Assembly (NCBI GenBank): GCA_018224645.1
Contig: JAGTVG010000365.1
Span: 1-32,846 of the forward strand
Direction of reading: 5' to 3'
DNA from: Cyclobacteriaceae bacterium
GTDB taxonomy: Bacteria; Bacteroidota; Bacteroidia; Cytophagales; Cyclobacteriaceae
DNA: 32,846 nucleotides
A program made the translations under genes and the position numbers. How positions within the stretch are numbered: position 1 is the stretch's first letter; each line of letters begins with the position of its first letter. A model generated the notes under the pieces. That model ran no database searches, was not told where the DNA came from, and saw nothing but the letters and a program-made list of their open reading frames with translations. Of this stretch, positions 27,622-32,846 are shown piece after piece.

Positions 27622-28554
27622 TTAGTGTCCCCTCCTTTCGGAGGACCGGGCATCCTCAATGGTTTCCCCGCTGTTTAACTTGCCATTGATCGCATCTTCA
27701 CGGAAGGGTAAACTGGCGTCATAATACTTCCTGTTAATGTCAACATCGGAAATCAGCATTCCTGGTGTATTAACCGGAAGTTTATTTTGTATGAGCCCAT
27801 CGGGGGTAATAAAATGGCACGGCCAACTTTCAGCAACTGAAGAATTTGTCAGTGACATGTAGAAATAATTGGTGGCCGCCCTGGCCTGGGCGGTGACCGG
27901 CATGACCAGGGGATGAATGCTGTCCTTTCCCTGCCGGGCATTGTGAAAGGACTGGAAGATCACATCCGTTCCTCTTTCCCTGTATTCCCGGTATAATTCC
28001 GGGAATCGCACATCATAACAGATCAGTAATCCGCAATTGACCCCATTCAGGATGAAATTCACAAAATGATCCCCCGGTGAAAAAAAATCCAGGTCTCCTG
28101 TGGTGCAGAACCGTTTATCATACCGGTCAATGATTTTCCCTTCCGAATCAATCACATATAGACTGTTATGAGGTTTATTCGAACCGTTGAGGGGGTGTAG
28201 GGATCCAAGGATCACCCAGATCCCCAATTCCTCCGACAGGGCCCGTACTGAATCGGTCGCTTGCCTTAGCGCCTGCCAATCGAAATTTTCAAGCGATTCC
28301 ATGTCGGTTCCCGGGTATCCTGTAAGGGCGCATTCCGGAAAATGTATGATATCTGCCTGTTTCAGGTTGGCTTCGATCATCTGTTCCCTGATCCAGTTAA
28401 GGTTAGCGCCGATATCAGAGGATACAGGAAACTGGCAGGATGCGATTCTGATTGTACCTTTTTCCGGATCCTGTGCCAATGCAGCCGGCCGGATCAGGAC
28501 CGAATAGACAAAAATGATAAGGACGGTGACAGAAAGATATCTAACAGGTCTCAT
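27622..28554 (-). CDS. Exported carbon-nitrogen hydrolase (nitrilase superfamily)
   Basis: 310 aa with signal peptide; Glu-Lys-Cys triad regions 'IHFPECALTGYPG', 'IDRYDKRFCTTGDLDFFSPGD', 'NCGLLICYDVRFPELYREYRERG'. Confidence 0.9.
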   Translation of the reverse strand: MRPVRYLSVTVLIIFVYSVLIRPAALAQDPEKGTIRIASCQFPVSSDIGANLNWIREQMIEANLKQADIIHFPECALTGYPGTDMESLENFDWQALRQATDSVRALSEELGIWVILGSLHPLNGSNKPHNSLYVIDSEGKIIDRYDKRFCTTGDLDFFSPGDHFVNFILNGVNCGLLICYDVRFPELYREYRERGTDVIFQSFHNARQGKDSIHPLVMPVTAQARAATNYFYMSLTNSSVAESWPCHFITPDGLIQNKLPVNTPGMLISDVDINRKYYDASLPFREDAINGKLNSGETIEDARSSERRGH

Positions 28555-28575
28555 TGGATTATCTCATTAACACCC

Positions 28576-28617
28576 GGGACATCCATGCCATCACTCGTAG
28601 TGAGGGCAGGAATACCC
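28576..28617. repeat. Imperfect hairpin sharing the GCCATCACTCG-AGTGA core
   Basis: GGGACATCCATGCCATCACT-CGT-AGTGAGGGCAGGAATACCC; ends 1 nt before the stop of the 28619-30208 gene. Confidence 0.7.
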
Positions 28618-28618
28618 A

Positions 28619-30208
28619 TCATGCATACCATTGCCGTTCCCTTTTAAAACCATTATTCAGCAGCGAATAAACGATATTGGCATTGGGGATTACCTGGAAA
28701 TCGAACATCCCTACACAGATGAAGTCAGCCCCGCTCTCAAAAGCATGTCTGAATCCTTCTTCCGGATCGATTGCACCTGCGGCAAGCACCTTATAAGCGA
28801 TCCAGGGCACATTGGAATTCCTGAAAAAAGCTGACACTTCATCAGCCGAAGGACACCAGAGATTATCATGGTATTGGTTGCGGTCAAGGCTGCTGTCATC
28901 GATATCGTGCATGTATTCCTTCCGGTTCTCGAACGGATGAGCGGACCAGTACCGGTCATGATGAAAGGTCTTCATGAAAAAGTCAACCTCTATGCCATGA
29001 TTCATGCAGGCCATGGGAACCTGAATGGCATGTCCTGCCGTACCGGCGATCAGGCCCTGACTTCTGATATATTCCACTGGTCCGGCAAGTTGTTCGAGCC
29101 TGTTTTCCGCTACCAGCCTGTCGGCAATACCGCCCATGACAAAGGCCCCGACAGCACCTTCATCGATCGCCATCTTTACATTGGTATAATCCTCTTCAAT
29201 GGGATATGTCTGGGCAAGCCATTTGATTTTCCCACCTCTTTTCCGGTATTTATTAAGGATCCGTATGGTTTGTTCATCCGTGCGCATGATGGTTGTGTTT
29301 ATACCGCAAGCCTCATACAACCACAGCGTCTCGATCACTTTTTCATCGGTGAAGTAGTTCTTAATCATGTTCGAAACATAGATCAGATCGCGTGCATGGG
29401 CAAAACCGGCCACCAGGTTCCCGCCAGGGATGATACGGCTCATTTCAACGTGTTTGATTTTTCCCGAAGGAACTTTTCCCTTCAGATCCCTCATGTCCCT
29501 GCTTTTTGCACTCAGAACAGTGGCTGTCGTTGTGGCATCCACAGTAACCATGTTTTTTTCCTCAAAACTCAGCCAGCCATATTTCCGTGCCATGCCAAAA
29601 AGGGCAAAACCCAGCACAGGAATGGATGCAATGTCCTTGATCAGTTCTCTCCGGGAATTTTTAAATTCCGGCGGGACATGTTTGTTTTCTTGCTTCGGGA
29701 ATAACTTTTCTTGCCGGTGTTCGATCACCTGTTTAACCAGCCTGTCGATCCCCCAGATATACCTCCTGTCCTGGAATAAAATTAACAGCAGTATACCTGC
29801 TTCGATCAGGTTGAGGTTTAGAAAGAACCGGGACCCGGCAAAAGGCAGGCTGGCCTCGATGAACGGAGGATTTGCAATATAATACAAGAGGAGAAGACCG
29901 ATACCTGTAATACTGGCTACCCTGGTGAACATCCCGAGAAAAAGCCCCAGGCCGATCAGAATCAATCCCCAGATATTTAAAATATCGACAATGGTCAACC
30001 AGGACGGATGCGCGATGATCCAGTGAAAAAATCCCGATAAGAGCCATTTGGATTCCATCAGGTAGGCATAACTCGACCAGTTTTCCATCGCCGTTTTTGA
30101 TACACCTTCATATAGAAAATGCCAGCCGATCATTATCCGTAAAACATTCAAAACGATTCCAGGCGGAAGTATCGGATTTTCAGCTTTCATGGTAAAAAAG
30201 TTTTTCAA
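28619..30208 (-). CDS. DoxX-like membrane domain fused to an alpha/beta-barrel-like domain
   Basis: 529 aa; N-terminal 'LRIMIGWHFLYEGVSK...LNIWGLILIGLGLFLGMFTRVASITGIGLLLLYYIANPPF' DoxX-like; internal 'NSRRELIKDIASIPVLGFALFG'; C-terminal aldolase-like 'VKMAIDEGAVGAFVMGGIADRLV...VPWIAYKVLAAGAIDPEEGFRHAFESGADFICVGMFDFQV'. Confidence 0.8.
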   Translation of the reverse strand: MKNFFTMKAENPILPPGIVLNVLRIMIGWHFLYEGVSKTAMENWSSYAYLMESKWLLSGFFHWIIAHPSWLTIVDILNIWGLILIGLGLFLGMFTRVASITGIGLLLLYYIANPPFIEASLPFAGSRFFLNLNLIEAGILLLILFQDRRYIWGIDRLVKQVIEHRQEKLFPKQENKHVPPEFKNSRRELIKDIASIPVLGFALFGMARKYGWLSFEEKNMVTVDATTTATVLSAKSRDMRDLKGKVPSGKIKHVEMSRIIPGGNLVAGFAHARDLIYVSNMIKNYFTDEKVIETLWLYEACGINTTIMRTDEQTIRILNKYRKRGGKIKWLAQTYPIEEDYTNVKMAIDEGAVGAFVMGGIADRLVAENRLEQLAGPVEYIRSQGLIAGTAGHAIQVPMACMNHGIEVDFFMKTFHHDRYWSAHPFENRKEYMHDIDDSSLDRNQYHDNLWCPSADEVSAFFRNSNVPWIAYKVLAAGAIDPEEGFRHAFESGADFICVGMFDFQVIPNANIVYSLLNNGFKRERQWYA

Positions 30209-30380
30209 CGTTAAAAAATTGTCCTGAATTCCTCAGGATTTCAGCACGACAAGTTACATATCTTTGGCGGAAATACCTAGGAGGTAATTAATTAGTCAGC
30301 CTTCATTTTCATATGAATGATTGCCTGAGCCAGAAATTAAGTCAAAAAAATTACAACCTTTTTAACTGAACCTGAATCCT

Positions 30381-30932
30381 TTGATTTGTACATCCACCGG
30401 ATTAGTCATGAAAACAAGAATGGCCATCATGATCCTGTACATTTTTCAGTTTATTTCATGTGATGGTGAAAAAAATGATAAGATGTATCCCATCGGTGCA
30501 GGATTTGAGATATATGATACCGTCAATCCATATTCATATAATTTAGAATCAGATTACAGCATAGTTAATTTTGATACCGTTCAATTAAAACAAATTCCCA
30601 TACTTAAATATGAAGATTTAATAAAATATGATACTTCCGCGCATAAATTGACCATTGACGTATCCCATAATTCATTAAAAATTGATAATGCAGGAGTGAA
30701 CGGCAGAATGTTTGTCGTAACCCTTGATAATCAACCGGTTTACTGCGGTTTTAAATGGCCGGTTATCTCCTCCGTTCCCTGCCATTGGATTTATATTGAG
30801 GAACCATACGAGGAATTAGACGGATTACTTGATTCAGAAATTGTAATAAGTTTTAGTACAGAAAATTATCCAGATCCACGCCTGGACAAAAGGATAATAG
30901 ACAGATTGACAGCTGACGGAAAAATAGAATGA
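30381..30932 (+). CDS. Small hypothetical lipoprotein (start probably 30408)
   Basis: 183 aa; 'MKTRMAIMILYIFQFISCDGEKND' signal peptide/lipobox; only plus-strand gene in the right half; locally more AT-rich than neighbours. Confidence 0.7.
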   Translation: MICTSTGLVMKTRMAIMILYIFQFISCDGEKNDKMYPIGAGFEIYDTVNPYSYNLESDYSIVNFDTVQLKQIPILKYEDLIKYDTSAHKLTIDVSHNSLKIDNAGVNGRMFVVTLDNQPVYCGFKWPVISSVPCHWIYIEEPYEELDGLLDSEIVISFSTENYPDPRLDKRIIDRLTADGKIE

Positions 30933-30949
30933 GGCAGTTACAACCGAAT

Positions 30950-31738
30950 TTATAACATACCCAGCATCCTTTTTGCATTTCCTGAACGCATGAGTTCCTT
31001 ATCTTCCTCGCTGGCTTCATCAGTACGCAGGGATTCAATGCGCAGAAGGCCGGTCAGATAATCCAGGATCGGGGAATGGGTTCCGAAGGCGAATTTATTT
31101 TTCCCAAAGATCCCTATTAATTCCCCGAAGGCATTCATCGACCTGCCTGAAGTATCGAATAAAACATCCGCACTACGGATCAATTCCGTTTCTTCCTCAT
31201 TCAACCGGGTACTGTTAGCCACATTAAGGATAAGATACTTCGCATCCGGAACCTCCCGGATGATTGGTACAATATCTTCAAGATCCCACTCCCGTTCGAG
31301 GTCCATCCAGGAACGCTGCCGGCTGTCAACAATACGGGTTGAAAATGCCACCGGAATATCATTCTCCCGCGCCATGTTTACAAGCTCGATACACGAAGGA
31401 TTGGTCAGATCATAATCATGATAAAGCGGATACAGCCTGATGCCGCGCATGCCCATCGTGTGAACACAGGTATCGAAATCGCCCTTCCAGCCTGCATAAA
31501 TGGGATTGATGATGGCGAAGGGAATAAAACGGTCGCGAAACCTCTGATCTGAGCTTATTTCGGCATACAATTCCTCATTTGCAGATTGCGTGTTTTTATA
31601 AAAAATCCCGTTCAGGTTGCTCACGATTGAAAGACCGACCCCGAATTTATCCATCCGTTCCAGGAGGGAGGAACAATGGTTGTAATGCAACTGTTTGAAG
31701 GGCCAATGACCGACGTATGCATTGATATCAACCAACAT
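30950..31738 (-). CDS. Amidohydrolase_2-like protein lacking the canonical HxH
   Basis: 262 aa; 'MLVDINAYVGHWPFKQLHYN', 'GMRGIRLYPLYHDYDLTNPSCIELVNMARENDIPVAF', 'KFAFGTHSPILDYLTGLLRIESL'; overlaps the upstream gene by 11 bp. Confidence 0.75.
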   Translation of the reverse strand: MLVDINAYVGHWPFKQLHYNHCSSLLERMDKFGVGLSIVSNLNGIFYKNTQSANEELYAEISSDQRFRDRFIPFAIINPIYAGWKGDFDTCVHTMGMRGIRLYPLYHDYDLTNPSCIELVNMARENDIPVAFSTRIVDSRQRSWMDLEREWDLEDIVPIIREVPDAKYLILNVANSTRLNEEETELIRSADVLFDTSGRSMNAFGELIGIFGKNKFAFGTHSPILDYLTGLLRIESLRTDEASEEDKELMRSGNAKRMLGML

Positions 31739-32684
31739 GATGTCCCCCTTTCTTTAGAATATTATTATAATTTTCAAAGAAGATCTTTTTCTTCTGGGAT
31801 TCGGTGAGATTGGCGCACAGGATCTTCCCGACACCCTGGTAATAAGAGCCGTCCGAACCATAAAAAAGCCTGTCCTCCCCGAGCTGCCTGACCGCAAAAT
31901 CGATCATATTCTCTTCGTTGTTACTGCCGGAGGTATCCACATAAATATTCCGATGATCTTTAAACAGTTTACATTCATATTCCCAGTCGGCTCCGCCCCC
32001 GATATGTGCGAATTGGAACATTCCCTCCGGATACCGTTTGGCTGCATCCACAAAATCTTCCGGGATCGATGTATTGGGTGCCATCCCTGCATCATATTTC
32101 ATCCGGTAACCTCCCACACCGAGCTGGCAGAACCCATGCATCAGCATGATCATGTTCAGGCCGATGAATTTTTCGATGATGGGGAAATACAGGGGATCAT
32201 TGATCGTCACCTGGGTATAAGCCTTGTAACCGGCCATTCCTTCACCGGCACACCGGCCGATCTCTTCCAGGGATTCCTTCTGATAGACAGGATTGAGGGT
32301 CATAAACCCGATGATCCTGTCCGGGAACTGTTTCATTGCCTGGAGGACCAGGTTATTGGATCTTTTCACCTCTTCGTGATCCTCAGGTTCATTCCCTGAA
32401 AAGTTGGTAATGGGCCTTGATACGCATAATTTATCAATTCCCAGCCGGTCGGCGAAATCGATCTGTTTTTCGAAATCGTCCGGATCAAAATCCACATGGG
32501 CATGGGCATCGATTTTACGGTATTTTTTAACTTCATCCATGATGCCATAGGATGAATGTTCAATCTTTTTCCCGGAAGAACATCCGGCGAGATTGGCGGA
32601 GGCAAATATTCCCACCGTCGATAGCGCGCTGTGCCTGATAAATTTCCTGCGATTGATTTTCTGTCTCATAATGTACCTATTCAT
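31728..32684 (-). CDS. Exported amidohydrolase (Amidohydro_2-like), Tat/lipoprotein signal
   Basis: 318 aa; 'NRRKFIRHSALSTVGIFASANLAGC'; 'KIDAHAHVDFDPDDF' (HxH), 'QFAHIGGGADWEYECKLF', 'NIYVDTSGSNNEENMIDFAVRQLGEDRLFYGSDG'. Confidence 0.85.
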   Translation of the reverse strand: MNRYIMRQKINRRKFIRHSALSTVGIFASANLAGCSSGKKIEHSSYGIMDEVKKYRKIDAHAHVDFDPDDFEKQIDFADRLGIDKLCVSRPITNFSGNEPEDHEEVKRSNNLVLQAMKQFPDRIIGFMTLNPVYQKESLEEIGRCAGEGMAGYKAYTQVTINDPLYFPIIEKFIGLNMIMLMHGFCQLGVGGYRMKYDAGMAPNTSIPEDFVDAAKRYPEGMFQFAHIGGGADWEYECKLFKDHRNIYVDTSGSNNEENMIDFAVRQLGEDRLFYGSDGSYYQGVGKILCANLTESQKKKIFFENYNNILKKGGHHVG

Positions 32685-32690
32685 GTTAAG

Positions 32691-32846
32691 TCATTGCTGA
32701 CCATTCCGGTTAAATCTTCTTAAAAATTCCGCTGCTTTCTGGTCCCTTTCCCGCTGGTAATCACTTTCCGTACCGGCATATTTCAGAAATGAGGCCAGCA
32801 GGGAAGCCTCTTCCATGGTGATCGGTTTGTTTTTATAGGCCTTCTG
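32691..32846 (-). CDS. C-terminal fragment of an unidentified protein (continues past window)
   Basis: Minus strand open to window edge: QKAYKNKPITMEEASLLASFLKYAGTESDYQRERDQKAAEFLRRFNRNGQQ*, directly upstream of the amidohydrolase gene. Confidence 0.55.
   Translation of the reverse strand, partial: QKAYKNKPITMEEASLLASFLKYAGTESDYQRERDQKAAEFLRRFNRNGQQ

Noticed and set aside
28868-29704. 278-aa plus-strand ORF antisense to the DoxX-fusion gene
   Set aside because: Lies wholly within a well supported minus-strand CDS and lacks protein-like motifs.
30220-30238. TCCTGA-attcc-TCAGGA small palindrome as a regulator site
   Set aside because: Only a 6-bp stem, single copy noticed; insufficient to claim an operator.
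32691-32846. Cytochrome-c-like tail for the right-edge partial CDS
   Set aside because: Only about 51 aa visible and no CxxCH motif within the window; family cannot be supported.

Overview
The window looks like a Bacteroidota (Bacteroidales-like) polysaccharide-utilisation locus with an attached catabolic accessory region. The plus-strand arm (0.4-15.2 kb) encodes a multidomain GH9 cellulase-like enzyme, a DUF6259-like glycosidase lipoprotein, a SusC/SusD pair ending in a strong terminator, a large FG-GAP/VCBS-ASPIC/UnbV lipoprotein and a small partner lipoprotein. The minus-strand arm (15.6-30.2 kb) encodes a Tat-type alpha/beta hydrolase, two large secreted proteins I cannot assign to a family, a second GH9 paralogous to the first, a GH5, a prenyltransferase/squalene-cyclase-like alpha-toroid protein, a nitrilase-superfamily hydrolase and a DoxX-barrel fusion. 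The right end has a small lipoprotein (+) and two amidohydrolase_2-like genes (-). No regulator, tRNA, rRNA, CRISPR array or intact transposase was seen. The main unexpected signals are: (i) different short repeats or hairpins sitting 1-7 bp past the stop codons of six minus-strand genes, including three hairpins sharing a GCCATCACTCGGAGTGATGGC-like core; (ii) a degraded MG2-like gene remnant at 21.9-22.4 kb and a GH2-like remnant at the left edge; (iii) a 7+7 arrangement of DxDxDGxxD motifs around the ASPIC/UnbV domain; (iv) matching unassigned N- and C-terminal modules on the two GH9 proteins; (v) the 893-aa and 622-aa orphan secreted proteins. All family calls come from reading motifs; no search was run.
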